Source of the DNA: Spirochaetales bacterium
Lineage (GTDB): Bacteria > Spirochaetota > Leptospiria > Leptospirales > Leptonemataceae
Length of the DNA: 64,000 nt
Direction: 5' to 3'
Assembly (NCBI GenBank): GCA_024233935.1
Contig: JACKOY010000001.1
Coordinates: 434,001-498,000 of the forward strand
Position numbers and translations under genes: made by a program. The notes beneath the pieces were generated by a model that searched no databases, was not told where the DNA came from, and worked only from the letters and a program-made list of their open reading frames with translations. Shown piece by piece: positions 1-8,969 of the stretch (position 1 is its first letter; each line of letters starts with the position of its first letter).

Positions 1-2
1 AT

Positions 3-434
3 TCAGGATCCGCCGGCGGGGTTGCCATGCAGGCGCCGGCAGGCCGGATGATCGCGGTAGTTGCCACGCAGGGTTTCGCAGTCGGTGCTTTCGGCGACTA
101 CGCGGGAACACTCGCCATAGGCTTCGTACAATTCCGGTTCGTAGTCGGCTGCCTGGGCGTCCCGCGGATCGACACTCAGTTCACCAATCAGGTTGTACTG
201 GTTCTCCACGCAGAGGTCCCGATCCATGCGGCGGGTTACCATATCACGCCGCTCGGGGCTGTTTGAGAGGCGCTCTTCCACATCCGCTTTCATGCAGGCC
301 AGCACCGCCCGGCAAAAACGATCGGCATCGGCCTGATAGCGCTGCACGATTTCCGGGGGAGGGGCGGCCGGGCGTTTGCACGTCCAGAAACCGGGAAGCA
401 GCGCGAGAAAAAAGAGGAGGCGCACCGGATGCAC
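3..434 (-). CDS. Small cysteine-containing putative lipoprotein
   Basis: 143 residues from a GTG start. The N-terminus is a short hydrophobic stretch (about residues 5-17) ending in FWTC, which would be an acceptable loose spirochaetal lipobox with Cys19 as the lipidated residue; this is an inference because the -1 to -3 residues are not the classical LAG. The mature part is charged and carries further cysteines at roughly 41, 47, 75, 108, 118 and 132, as in small Cys-rich lipoproteins of Leptospira. No enzyme motif is visible. It is divergent from the VKOR-DsbA gene, which could oxidise such cysteines in the periplasm. Function unknown. Confidence 0.6.
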   Translation of the reverse strand: MHPVRLLFFLALLPGFWTCKRPAAPPPEIVQRYQADADRFCRAVLACMKADVEERLSNSPERRDMVTRRMDRDLCVENQYNLIGELSVDPRDAQAADYEPELYEAYGECSRVVAESTDCETLRGNYRDHPACRRLHGNPAGGS

Positions 435-538
435 AGTGGAGGCAGTCTCTACCCGGCGCGGGCGGTGGCAAGTTAATTTGGTTGACTGAGCCAGATTGGA
501 CGCGCAAGCGACTTAGACTGGCTTTATCCCGGAATCCT

Positions 539-1840
539 ATGACCAACTCCAGCATTCGCCGCCCCATTATCTGGTCCGGCCTGATTATCGCGTGTGTGGC
601 TTTTCTACTCTCGGCCTACCTGGCGTGCAAGCATGCCGGCATCTGTCAGTCTTCGGTTGGCTGCCTGATCGATGGCACCGACGGTTGCGCTGAGCTGGGC
701 CGTAGCGAGATGTCCCGCTTTCTGGGCATCCCGATCGCCTTCTTCGGCGTGTTCTACTATGCCTTCGTGTTGGCCTGCTTCGCGCGTCTGCTCTTCAAAG
801 CGCCCCGGGACCAATCCGCCCGCACCGTGACACTTTTGATGACAGCGGTTGTGTTCGGTGTCGTCATCGACGGGTTTCTGGCCTACCGGAACTTCATGGT
901 CTTGATTGTGCCCTGTCTGCTCTGCTTTTATACTTACGTTTGCCAGGCCCTGATTCTGGTCCTGTCCGGCGCTTTGTTTTCCATCGAAAGCAAAGCAAAC
1001 CGCGAAGTCGGCACGCTGGACACTCTCGGTCGCTCTTTGCTTTCGGCCTGGCCCCAGTACCTGGGCTCGGTTCTCGCAACGCTGGCGGTGATTATCTCGC
1101 TTGTGGCGGCCGCCTCTTCCGCCGGTGGCAACACGGCCGATCGTGGCGTTCCACTGTTGAACCCCGAGCAGGTGCCCGCAGTACTTGCGGACTTCGAACG
1201 TGAGACCAAACCGGTTGGCGTTTCCGAAGCGGGTCTGGATTCGATCGAGGGCTCGCCGGACGGTTACATTGTGATTCATAAGTGGGCTGATTTTCGCTGC
1301 CCGCATTGTTTGCACATGAGCCAGCTTCTTCAGTATGCGCTGCAACGCTGGCCCGGCCGCATTCGGGTTTACTACCGTCACTTCCCGCTGGATGGGAGTT
1401 GCAACCCGGCCATGCGACGCGACCCAACGCGAGAGTGGCCTGGCTATTCCTGCACGGGCGCACGCGCGGCCCTGTGCGCTCCGGCGCAAAATATTTTCCC
1501 GGCCTTGTATCACGCCCTGTTCGATCTTCAGGAGCGTCAGATCATGATTGAGCCGGCGGTCGTGCAATCGATCGTGCAGGAGTTCGGCGGGGATTGGACG
1601 GAAATGCAGCGTTGCATGCAGGATCCGGCGACCGATCAGAAGCTTTTGCGGGATATCAATCAGGCCCTGGCCTTTGAAATCAACTCGACACCAACCGTGA
1701 TTGTAAACGGCCGTATGTTGCCGGCGGGCACGCCATCGACCCGCGCTTTTATCCAGGTTCTGGACGCGCTGGTTATACAAAAAGAAGGCGCGGCTGCGAT
1801 CGAAGACTTTCGACGCCGCCATCCCGACGAGGCGCGCTGA
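539..1840 (+). CDS. VKOR-DsbA fusion, disulfide-bond-forming membrane protein
   Basis: 433 residues from the ATG at 539; an earlier in-frame extension has no family-like sequence. The N-terminal half is a vitamin K epoxide reductase domain of four or five membrane helices with a luminal cysteine pair and the redox motif C126-LL-C129. After a last helix (about 175-195) comes a periplasmic thioredoxin-fold DsbA-like domain with C254-PH-C257 and a later TPT cis-proline loop. In this family VKOR reoxidises the attached thioredoxin domain with quinone, replacing DsbB plus DsbA for oxidative folding of exported proteins. It is followed after one base by ribH, so the two are probably cotranscribed. 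Fusion of both halves is known in other bacteria. Confidence 0.9.
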   Translation: MTNSSIRRPIIWSGLIIACVAFLLSAYLACKHAGICQSSVGCLIDGTDGCAELGRSEMSRFLGIPIAFFGVFYYAFVLACFARLLFKAPRDQSARTVTLLMTAVVFGVVIDGFLAYRNFMVLIVPCLLCFYTYVCQALILVLSGALFSIESKANREVGTLDTLGRSLLSAWPQYLGSVLATLAVIISLVAAASSAGGNTADRGVPLLNPEQVPAVLADFERETKPVGVSEAGLDSIEGSPDGYIVIHKWADFRCPHCLHMSQLLQYALQRWPGRIRVYYRHFPLDGSCNPAMRRDPTREWPGYSCTGARAALCAPAQNIFPALYHALFDLQERQIMIEPAVVQSIVQEFGGDWTEMQRCMQDPATDQKLLRDINQALAFEINSTPTVIVNGRMLPAGTPSTRAFIQVLDALVIQKEGAAAIEDFRRRHPDEAR

Positions 1841-1841
1841 G

Positions 1842-2303
1842 ATGGCGGAGATACGCGGCGGAAAGAACGGATCCGGTCAGCGCCACGCGGTCCTGGTCAG
1901 CGAGTGGAATGATTTTATTACGTCCGCTCTGCTGAAGGGAGCCCTGGCGGCGTTGCAAGATCACGGAGTGGATTCGGAGAGCGTGGATGTCATTCATGTG
2001 CCCGGGTCGTACGAATTGGGCCCCGCGGCGCGGCGCGCTGCCCAGACCGGTCGCTACGATGCGATCACCTGCCTGGGTTGTGTCATTCGGGGCGCGACCG
2101 CACACTTTGACCACGTAGCCGGCCAGGCAGCCCGCCTGATCGCGCAGGCCTCGTACGAGACGGGCCTTCCGGTGATCTTTGGAGTGCTCACGACCGACAC
2201 GATCGAACAGGCGATTGAGCGAGCCGGAACCAAAGCCGGCAACAAAGGTTACGAAAGCGCTGTGGCCGCCATCGAACTGGTCAACGTCTACCGCCAGCTC
2301 TGA
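1842..2303 (+). CDS. ribH: 6,7-dimethyl-8-ribityllumazine synthase
   Basis: 153 residues, the usual length. It joins 5-amino-6-ribitylamino-uracil with 3,4-dihydroxybutanone 4-phosphate to make the riboflavin precursor lumazine. The family landmarks are in order: an aromatic SEWND (W/F-N) near residue 21 in the first substrate loop, the VPGSYELG motif near 50, CLGCVIRGAT-HFDHV around 79-92 with the catalytic His, and GVLTTDTIEQA near 111. It starts one base after the VKOR-DsbA stop. No other rib gene is in the window, so riboflavin synthesis is scattered in this genome. The stop is about 55 bases ahead of a hairpin shared with the converging OmpA gene. Confidence 0.95.
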   Translation: MAEIRGGKNGSGQRHAVLVSEWNDFITSALLKGALAALQDHGVDSESVDVIHVPGSYELGPAARRAAQTGRYDAITCLGCVIRGATAHFDHVAGQAARLIAQASYETGLPVIFGVLTTDTIEQAIERAGTKAGNKGYESAVAAIELVNVYRQL

Positions 2304-2358
2304 TTCGCCTTGCTCCTGGATCGCAAGGCTCGCTCTTACTGAGCGTACGTTACGCCAC

Positions 2359-2398
2359 AAAAAAACCCGGCCGATATTTCTATCGGGCCGGGCCTTTA
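2359..2398 (-). terminator. Rho-independent terminator, mainly for the reverse-strand OmpA gene
   Basis: A GC-rich stem (CCCGGCC-GATA paired with TATCGGGCCGGG, one bulged base) with a short TTTC loop. Read on the reverse strand it is followed by a run of seven T, a good intrinsic terminator 26 bases after the OmpA stop. Read forward after ribH the T tract is only CTTTAAT, so it may work weakly in both directions. Confidence 0.75.
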
Positions 2399-2423
2399 AT
2401 AAGCAACTTAGATCAGCAGATCA

Positions 2424-3461
2424 TTACTGCGCCGATTCCTGATTCATAGGGCGTTCCGCACCCGTTGTGTCGGTCTGCACAGCCGTGTTGGGACGCGTCT
2501 GTGATTGGCTTTGTGTCGGACTTTGTGTCTGGTTCTGAGCCTCACCGGCGCTCATGTTCTGCGGCGCCGAGCGCAGGAGGGTAATCTCAATGCGCCGGTT
2601 CTGTGCACGTCCGGTCGCACTTGAGTTTTCCGCGACCGGCTGGTGCGGTCCGCGAGAGACGGCCGCCATACGGCTTGCATCGATGCCTTCTTGTTCGGTC
2701 AGATGGCGCACAACGGTGATGGCTCGTGCGGCTCCCAGTTCCCAGTTTGAAGGATAACGTCGCACCAGGTTGGGGCCTATGCCGCGCGAATCCGTGTGAC
2801 CTTCCACGTAAAAGGTCATGGCCGGCATCTTTTTCAGTACCGTCGCGATGTTCGCAAGCACCTGCCTGCCGCGTGCGTCGAGGCCTGCCTGGCCCGAAGA
2901 AAACAGAGCCGTTTCCTTGAACGAAAGGCGAATCATGCCATCCATACGACGCACACTTAAATCGCCCGCCGACAGCTGTTCTTCAAGCGCCACAATCAAC
3001 TCGTCGAGCGCCGCGTCGAGTTCTTGATTCGCCAGGTCGCGACTGCGCTGAATCGAACGAAGTTCATCGAGCAGGCGACGCGAGCGCGCGTCCAGATCGT
3101 TGATCCGACCTTCGAGTTCGGCGATTCGTTGCTGCAAACGTGTGCGCTCCTGCTGCACGGTCTCCAATTCGGTGGATGTGTCTGCGTTTTCCTGCTGCAG
3201 ATTCGCGAGCCTCTGATTGGCCGCAGTGTTCTCGCGTTTCACGCGGTCAAGTTCCGCCTGAACTCTTTCGAGTTCCGAACTCAACCGGTCTCGTTCGGAT
3301 TGAAGTTCGTCGCGTTCGCCTTCCAGGTCGGTCGCCCGAGCTTGAGCTTCGTCGCGCTGCTTTTCGGCCTCTTCAAGTCGAGATGCGCTCACGCAGCCGG
3401 CAAAAAAAGCCAGCGCGAGCATCAGTATGGGGGTCACTACCGCGTTTCTTATGTTGATCAT
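2424..3461 (-). CDS. OmpA-family lipoprotein with coiled coil (paralogue 1)
   Basis: 345 residues from the ATG preceded by GGAGAA. A signal peptide ends in the lipobox FFAGC, so Cys near residue 23 is probably lipidated. Residues about 30-165 are a heptad-rich Arg/Glu/Gln coiled coil. The C-terminal domain has the OmpA/Pal hallmarks: a VEGHTDSRG loop whose Asp binds diaminopimelate, NWELGAARA, and NRRIEI with the partner Arg. Expected role: lipid-anchored rod that reaches peptidoglycan and tethers it to a membrane. The last ~45 residues are Gln/Ser/Thr-rich and low complexity. It lies 195 bases after a close paralogue, both on the reverse strand. Confidence 0.88.
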   Translation of the reverse strand: MINIRNAVVTPILMLALAFFAGCVSASRLEEAEKQRDEAQARATDLEGERDELQSERDRLSSELERVQAELDRVKRENTAANQRLANLQQENADTSTELETVQQERTRLQQRIAELEGRINDLDARSRRLLDELRSIQRSRDLANQELDAALDELIVALEEQLSAGDLSVRRMDGMIRLSFKETALFSSGQAGLDARGRQVLANIATVLKKMPAMTFYVEGHTDSRGIGPNLVRRYPSNWELGAARAITVVRHLTEQEGIDASRMAAVSRGPHQPVAENSSATGRAQNRRIEITLLRSAPQNMSAGEAQNQTQSPTQSQSQTRPNTAVQTDTTGAERPMNQESAQ

Positions 3462-3602
3462 GATTTCTCCGGTGATTTGTACGCAACAAGCCTGAGCAGG
3501 GCCTCGCACGCTACTCGCAAGGATTGTAGGTTCGCGAAATTTTCTGTCAAGAGGTCGCCCGAGAATTTATCCGGACGAAGGGACATAAAGCTGCCGGCGT
3601 GT

Positions 3603-3635
3603 CGCGTGCGCGCCGTTTTTTTCGCCGTGCACGCG
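3603..3635. repeat. Imperfect hairpin between the two OmpA genes
   Basis: CGCGTGC and GCACGCG are seven-base inverted arms around a 19-base centre containing a T7 run. It sits just after the upstream paralogue stop (3656) in reverse orientation. Without a T tract on the outer side it is not a classical terminator; it might attenuate or stabilise the transcript. Confidence 0.35.
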
Positions 3636-3655
3636 GCCTTACTGCGAATCGAGCT

Positions 3656-4687
3656 TTAGTATGTGCTGGCCGACTCGATTTCCTGATCGCCCTTCATGTC
3701 TGCTACCGGCGCTACGGACATGGCAGCCGCCGATGATCCTGGTTGGCTCAGAGCGGTCGGTGCGCGCAACAACGCGATTTCGATGCGGCGGTTTTGAGCC
3801 CGACCGGCGGGGTTGCTGTTGTCCGCAATGGGTCGGTGCTGGCCGTGGGTCACGGCCGCGAGTCGCGAAGCATCAATGCCTTCCCTTTCTGTCAGGTGCC
3901 GGACGACGGTTACTGCCCGCGCTGCGCCCAGTTCCCAGTTTGTCGGATAACGACGCACCAGTCCGGAACCGATGCGACGGCTATCGGTATGCCCTTCTAC
4001 ATAAAATGTCATGCCGGGCATGCGTCGCAGCACTTCGGCGATATTGGCCAGCGCGCGTCGGCCACGTGCATCGATGTTTGCCTGTCCGGATTCAAAGAGT
4101 GCCGTTTCGCGAAAAGAGAGGCGCACCATGCCTTCGACTCGACTGACCGTGACATCGCCGGTACTGAGTTCGTTTTCTAGGTTCACCACCAGACTATCCA
4201 GTACGATATCCAGATCACGCTCGGCCATTTCCCGGTTGTGTTGAATGGATCGCAGTTCGTCCAGGAGCCGCCGGGAACGCGCGTCCAGCTGTCCCAGACG
4301 CGACTCGAGTTCCGCAATACGCATCTGCAATCGCGTGCGCTCCCGGTTGCGCTCGGTTCGGCTTGCGTCTAATTGATCGCTCGCGTTGGCGTTTTCCTGC
4401 TGCAAATGCGCGATGCGTTCTTGAGCTTCCGCGTTCTGTGATCGGATTAAGGCCATCTCACCATTGATTCCGGCGAGTTCGGTCTGCAGGCGGTTTCGTT
4501 CCTGATCGAGATCGTCGCGCTGGCTGGCCAGGCGACTGCGTTCTGCTTCCAGCGCCGAGGCTTCCGCGCGGGCCTGGTCTCGTTCTCTCTCGGCCTGTTC
4601 AAAGCGGGATGTGCTTACGCAGCCCAGAACAAGCAGGAGGGCGAGGGTGGAGCCACCCCGGATGAGGGGCAACAAAAGGGTCTTCAT
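3656..4687 (-). CDS. OmpA-family lipoprotein with coiled coil (paralogue 2)
   Basis: 343 residues, ATG preceded by GGGAGG. The layout is that of the downstream copy: signal peptide ending LVLGC with VSTSRFEQAE after it, a long Arg/Glu coiled coil (about 30-170), then an OmpA-type peptidoglycan-binding domain with VEGHTDSRR, NWELGAARA and NRRIEI. The two proteins are alignable along nearly their whole length, so they are a tandem duplication. They differ in the C-terminal tail, which here is short and Ala/Ser-rich. The gene is divergent from nusB; the 266 bases between contain no gene I can support. Confidence 0.88.
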   Translation of the reverse strand: MKTLLLPLIRGGSTLALLLVLGCVSTSRFEQAERERDQARAEASALEAERSRLASQRDDLDQERNRLQTELAGINGEMALIRSQNAEAQERIAHLQQENANASDQLDASRTERNRERTRLQMRIAELESRLGQLDARSRRLLDELRSIQHNREMAERDLDIVLDSLVVNLENELSTGDVTVSRVEGMVRLSFRETALFESGQANIDARGRRALANIAEVLRRMPGMTFYVEGHTDSRRIGSGLVRRYPTNWELGAARAVTVVRHLTEREGIDASRLAAVTHGQHRPIADNSNPAGRAQNRRIEIALLRAPTALSQPGSSAAAMSVAPVADMKGDQEIESASTY

Positions 4688-4953
4688 CTTGAAATCCTCC
4701 CGGATTCCGGGGACCGGTTGCCCGGCCCCATATGGGGCGCTCTGTATTGCATTTTGGGGTTCCTGTCAATAGTCCCGGTGTGTTTTCTTATCGTGATGGC
4801 CCAAAAAAATTCGGGTCGGATCTCAGACTGAAGGGTTCTTTCGAGTCCTTTTGGTCCAACCTGCGTTCCAGGGGGGTCTTCGTTTTGGAAAGCATCGTGC
4901 TTTACTTGCCCGGCTGGTCCGGGTCAGTGTCCGGTAGTAGCACGCTTTGCCTC

Positions 4954-5409
4954 ATGGTTGCCGCAAATTCCAGAAAGAAGCGTCGGGGCCCCAAGCACCC
5001 GCACACCCACGCCCGGGAAGTTGCCCTGCAGGCGCTCTACCAGCTTGAGGTGGGCGGGTATACTCTGGAAGAGGTGCTCGCCCTGCGCTGGTTGAACTCA
5101 CCCATGGAGGAAAGCGCCCGCAGCTACTTCGACGAACTCGTGCGCGGGGTGCATGCTGGCCGTCCCCTGCTGGAGGCGGTCATTCGGGAGCACTCCCACA
5201 AGGACTTCACCCAGGTTTCGATGGTCATTCGATCCATTCTGGCGATCGGAATTTTCGAGATGGGCCGCGCTCAGGTTCCGGCCGAAGTTATAATAGACGA
5301 TTTATTGAATTTGACCCGGACTTACGACGGGGAGGAATCTGTGGCATTTGTAAACGGCATACTGGATGCCGCCTCCCGACGAAGTGCGTCGCCGGATTCT
5401 CCGGAATAG
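4954..5409 (+). CDS. nusB: Transcription antitermination factor NusB
   Basis: 151 residues from the ATG at 4954 (an in-frame upstream extension is not NusB-like). The protein is all-helical and starts with the basic segment KKRRGPKHPHTHAREVALQ typical of the boxA RNA-binding face, followed by the ALYQLE motif and the C-terminal EVIIDDLLNL and FVNGILDA motifs. NusB with NusE (S10) binds boxA RNA to prevent premature termination in rRNA operons. Its stop is five bases before the next gene, so it heads an eight-gene forward cluster ending at 13134. Confidence 0.93.
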   Translation: MVAANSRKKRRGPKHPHTHAREVALQALYQLEVGGYTLEEVLALRWLNSPMEESARSYFDELVRGVHAGRPLLEAVIREHSHKDFTQVSMVIRSILAIGIFEMGRAQVPAEVIIDDLLNLTRTYDGEESVAFVNGILDAASRRSASPDSPE

Positions 5410-5414
5410 AAGTT

Positions 5415-7541
5415 ATGCCCAGCGGACGAAACCGATTCAGCCTGGATGCTCCGGCGGAGCGTCCCGTAAAATTCGCGCATGCCGACGACCCGGAAAGCGT
5501 TGGTTACAGCGGGGAAACGATCTATATTGATGAGCCCGAGCGCACCTATCGGCGCCGATTCGGGTTGCGTCTCTTCATGGGCGCCGGCCTGCTTTTGCTC
5601 CTTTTGGCCGTCGGTGCGGCCGTTTTCTACTACTTTCGTTATTACGCCCCCGGTTCCGAAGATACCGCCGACGGCGGCCAGGGTTTCGAACGGGTAGAAC
5701 AGGTATTCCAGGATCGTTATTATCTGCCGTCGGGCGAGTTCAGCGACGAATTCAATCGGGCGGTTGCACTGTATCGCGATTATGAAACGCACCGAGCGCA
5801 GGCGCTTTTCGAAGGCATTTTGACTTCCAGCGCCGCCGACTCCGAGAAAGCGGCCGCCCTCGTTTATCTGGCTTTGATGAATATTCGCACGGAGCGTTTC
5901 GACCGGGCCCGGCTGCTGCTAACGCGTGCCCTTGAGTTCGATTCGGAAAGTGTACCGGCGCTTGTGAACCTGGCGATTCTGGAACGCCGTCTGGGCAACC
6001 AACAGGAGGCCGAACGGCTGGCTCTTAAGGCCCGTCAACTTGCTCCGGGTAACGCCGAAGTGCAATTGTTGCTGGGCAACATCTATGCCGAGGGCCAGGA
6101 TCCGGGACAGGCCATCGCCGCCTACGAAGAAGGCATAGCCAGCAATCCGGACGATCCGTTTTTCTATTACAATAAGGCGCTGGTACTCATGCGCACCGAG
6201 CGCTACGAAGAAGCGATTCTGAACTTTTCGAAGGCGATCCAGGTTGCCGGCGCCGGTAGCGTCGCGGTTCAATCGCATGCTCACCTCGGTCAGATTTATT
6301 TTAACCAGAACAATCTGGAACTTGCGGCCGATCACCTTTCGCAGGCCGTGCGTCTGGCTCCGGACAACGGGAAGTACCACTACAACCTGGGCGTCGTGCG
6401 TCTGCGCATGAACCAGAACGATCGCGCGTTACGCTCTTTCGAGCAGGCTCTGCAGGCCGGCACCAACGAGGCCCTGGTGTACCGGGCCCTGGCGCGCGCT
6501 TTTGAACGGCTGAATCAGCCGACGCTTGCGATTCGGGCGCTGGAAAAAGCGCTCTACATGAACCCTAACGATATCGATAGCCTGTTCGCTCAGGCCGAAT
6601 TGTTTCGCAGACAGAACGATTTGTTAGGCGCTGCCGAAGCCTACAAGCGCATCGTGAACATCACGCCGGGGGATACAAACACCCAGGAGGCGCTCATCGC
6701 CCTGTCCGGAATCTATATGCAGATGGAGCGCCACAACGACGCCATCGACATGCTGGAACGAGCCGAACAGTTGCGGCCGGGCAATCCGCGGGTCTATTAC
6801 GAACTGGGTCTGGTGTATGACCGAGCAGGGCGCCGGGGCCTTGCGATCGAAACCTGGCGCCGCGCGCTCAGCACTCCCCGGGATCGCGCCGTGGAACCAC
6901 TGACGCGGGATCAGGAGCGCGAAATTCGCCTGGCTCTGGCGGACGTGTACCGCAGGGAAGGTGGCTACGAATTGGCTCTGCAGCAATATCGAGTCGTTCG
7001 GGAGCGCAATCAGGAGCCCCCGGCCCGGGTAGAAGATCCGGAACTGGATTACGAAATCGCGATGACCTACATGTCTTTGATGGATTATCGCAATGCGGTG
7101 GCTTCCCTGGACCAGGTGATTGAAGCGCGCAGTACGCCGGTGGAGATGCGGCGTGACGCCCTCCTGCAACGGGCTGTCGCCTACGGACGCATCGGCGGTC
7201 AGGCCAACGTGGAGCAGGCCCGAACCAGCATAAACCAGGCCGTGCGCCTGGACCCGCTGGATCAACAGGCCAGGCTTGTGCAGGCTTCGATTATGATGGA
7301 GACCGGTTCGATGGTGGACCGGGAAAAGGCCATTGAAATTCTGGTGGCCGTAACGCGTTCGGACGTTCCCGCGGACCTCGCTTCAAAGGCCCACAACCTG
7401 CTGGGCCTGGCGTACATGCAGAACGGGGAGTACCGGGAGGCGCTTGCCAGTTTTGACGCGGCGGTTCAGCTTGACCCTTCCAATGCCGAGGCGTACCAAA
7501 ATCAGCGCGTGGCTGCAAACGCCTACGAAAGCAGCCTCTGA
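5415..7541 (+). CDS. Membrane-anchored TPR repeat protein
   Basis: 708 residues. A charged N-terminus, then one strong membrane helix (about 51-73), then at least a dozen tetratricopeptide units from about residue 105 to the end; the repeating A-x-x-x-Y/F...A...L-x-P pattern is clear (for example AVRLAPDNGKYHYNLG, ALYMNPNDIDSLFAQA). Topology suggests a cytoplasmic N-tail and a large periplasmic scaffold. TPRs mediate protein binding; the partner is unknown. Between nusB and a secreted HEAT-repeat protein, with which it may act as a pair of envelope scaffolds. Confidence 0.85.
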   Translation: MPSGRNRFSLDAPAERPVKFAHADDPESVGYSGETIYIDEPERTYRRRFGLRLFMGAGLLLLLLAVGAAVFYYFRYYAPGSEDTADGGQGFERVEQVFQDRYYLPSGEFSDEFNRAVALYRDYETHRAQALFEGILTSSAADSEKAAALVYLALMNIRTERFDRARLLLTRALEFDSESVPALVNLAILERRLGNQQEAERLALKARQLAPGNAEVQLLLGNIYAEGQDPGQAIAAYEEGIASNPDDPFFYYNKALVLMRTERYEEAILNFSKAIQVAGAGSVAVQSHAHLGQIYFNQNNLELAADHLSQAVRLAPDNGKYHYNLGVVRLRMNQNDRALRSFEQALQAGTNEALVYRALARAFERLNQPTLAIRALEKALYMNPNDIDSLFAQAELFRRQNDLLGAAEAYKRIVNITPGDTNTQEALIALSGIYMQMERHNDAIDMLERAEQLRPGNPRVYYELGLVYDRAGRRGLAIETWRRALSTPRDRAVEPLTRDQEREIRLALADVYRREGGYELALQQYRVVRERNQEPPARVEDPELDYEIAMTYMSLMDYRNAVASLDQVIEARSTPVEMRRDALLQRAVAYGRIGGQANVEQARTSINQAVRLDPLDQQARLVQASIMMETGSMVDREKAIEILVAVTRSDVPADLASKAHNLLGLAYMQNGEYREALASFDAAVQLDPSNAEAYQNQRVAANAYESSL

Positions 7542-7605
7542 CCCTGGTCGCGTCACCGGCCCGACGAAACACGTTTCCGCCAACCTTTCGCCAGAGGCAA
7601 AGCCG

Positions 7606-8952
7606 ATGGCTGGCTTTCGGCTTTGCCCGAAGGGTCTTCTTGCGACTCTGTTTGTTTCGGTCGCGTTTTGTCTTTTGGGCGCGCCACTGGGTGCGCAGAA
7701 TCGCGACCAGACACTGCGCGCCGACCTCGCCTCCGGTGGCGTCGCGCGCCGTCAGGCAATGTGGTATGTATACCAGGAACATCGCGATGAACTGCTACCG
7801 GAAGTGGCCGAATATCTCTTCAAGAGCGATGACAGCCAGGACCACGCCGCGATCCTGAATGTTTTTCGAGCCTACGGAGCCGCGCTAGAACGCCACCTGC
7901 CGAACTGGGTGGACATTCTCGACCGCTTTGTCACCCACGATGTGGATCCCGATGTACTGGTCGCCTGCATCGATCGAGTCACGTTTTTTCGCGAACACCG
8001 GTTGGTCTTCGCCCTGACCCGCCTGGCCGACCACCCGCGTCGTCGGGTGCGCCTGAAGGCTTACGCGGCCCTCTCCGATCTCGGAAACGACACCCTGATC
8101 CCGGTCTTGCTGAGGCTGCTGAACGAAGGGGAGCCGTTGCAGCGCATGTATGCCCTCGAAGGGTTTGCGCTCTACAGCGATCGGCGCCTGACCCAGTTTC
8201 TGGCGCAGTCGGTGCGCGACGAAAGCAAATCGGTGCGCATCTTTGCTGTCGAGGCGATCGCGGCCAGTCCCGGGGCCGGGGAACTGGTGGGCACTCTTGT
8301 GCAGCGCTATCAGACGGAGCCCGATCCGGAAGTGCGCGAGCGCATACTCGAAGTGGTCGGAAGAGAGCGCTGGGTGGGCCAGGCCTTTCTGATACACCGG
8401 GGCCTCGCCGACGATTCCGCCCTGGTGAGGCGGGCTGCCCTGATGGCCGCCCGCACAATTCCGGATCGTAGCGCGGCCTATCCAATTTCCCAACAGCTAA
8501 CCAATGAAGTGGATCGGGACTTGAAAATACTGGGCACAGATGTTTTAATGGAACTGGGTCGAAGCGGCGGGGGCCTCGGCCTGGTCCGTCTGCTGGAAGG
8601 CGATAACGCACCGGAAGTGCGGGCCCGGGCTGCTCTGGCGCTGGGCGTGCTGGGAGAGCGGGTCGGTGTACCGGCCCTTGTTCGCGCTCTGGACGAGGAC
8701 GGGGCCGAGCGGGTGCGGATCGAAGCAGCCGGCGCGCTCGGTGAGTTGCGAGACGACCGCGCGATCGAGTCACTCAGGGCGGCGGCCGTGCGCGAACGGG
8801 AGAGCTACGAGGTGCGTAGCGCTGCAGTTCTGGCGTTGTCGCGGAACCGCTCGCCGGCAGCCGTGCAGGCCCTCGGTGAACTGGAATCCGGGGCGCCCGA
8901 TCCGGTAATTTCCAGGCAGGCCCGTCAACTGCTTCAGTCGGGGGGCCGATAA
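7606..8952 (+). CDS. Exported HEAT-repeat protein
   Basis: 448 residues from the ATG at 7606, chosen because a clear signal peptide follows (basic start, hydrophobic LLATLFVSVAFCLLGAPLGA, likely cut before QN). The rest is a solenoid of HEAT/PBS-type repeats with the recurring pattern V-R-x-x-A-A-x-A-L-G-x-L-G, best seen at about 340-420. Such solenoids bind proteins; no catalytic residues are seen. It follows the TPR protein by 64 bases and is likely cotranscribed. A periplasmic assembly role is an inference from the neighbour and signal peptide. Confidence 0.82.
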   Translation: MAGFRLCPKGLLATLFVSVAFCLLGAPLGAQNRDQTLRADLASGGVARRQAMWYVYQEHRDELLPEVAEYLFKSDDSQDHAAILNVFRAYGAALERHLPNWVDILDRFVTHDVDPDVLVACIDRVTFFREHRLVFALTRLADHPRRRVRLKAYAALSDLGNDTLIPVLLRLLNEGEPLQRMYALEGFALYSDRRLTQFLAQSVRDESKSVRIFAVEAIAASPGAGELVGTLVQRYQTEPDPEVRERILEVVGRERWVGQAFLIHRGLADDSALVRRAALMAARTIPDRSAAYPISQQLTNEVDRDLKILGTDVLMELGRSGGGLGLVRLLEGDNAPEVRARAALALGVLGERVGVPALVRALDEDGAERVRIEAAGALGELRDDRAIESLRAAAVRERESYEVRSAAVLALSRNRSPAAVQALGELESGAPDPVISRQARQLLQSGGR

Positions 8953-8969
8953 GGGCGAAGCGTGCTCCT

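Noticed and set aside
605..1822. Long open frame on the reverse strand across the VKOR-DsbA gene
   Set aside because: Arises from high GC in the forward gene; basic, repetitive composition without domain motifs or ribosome site.
4688..4953. A short gene in the nusB leader
   Set aside because: An in-frame extension of nusB exists, but its sequence does not look like NusB and no ribosome site supports it.
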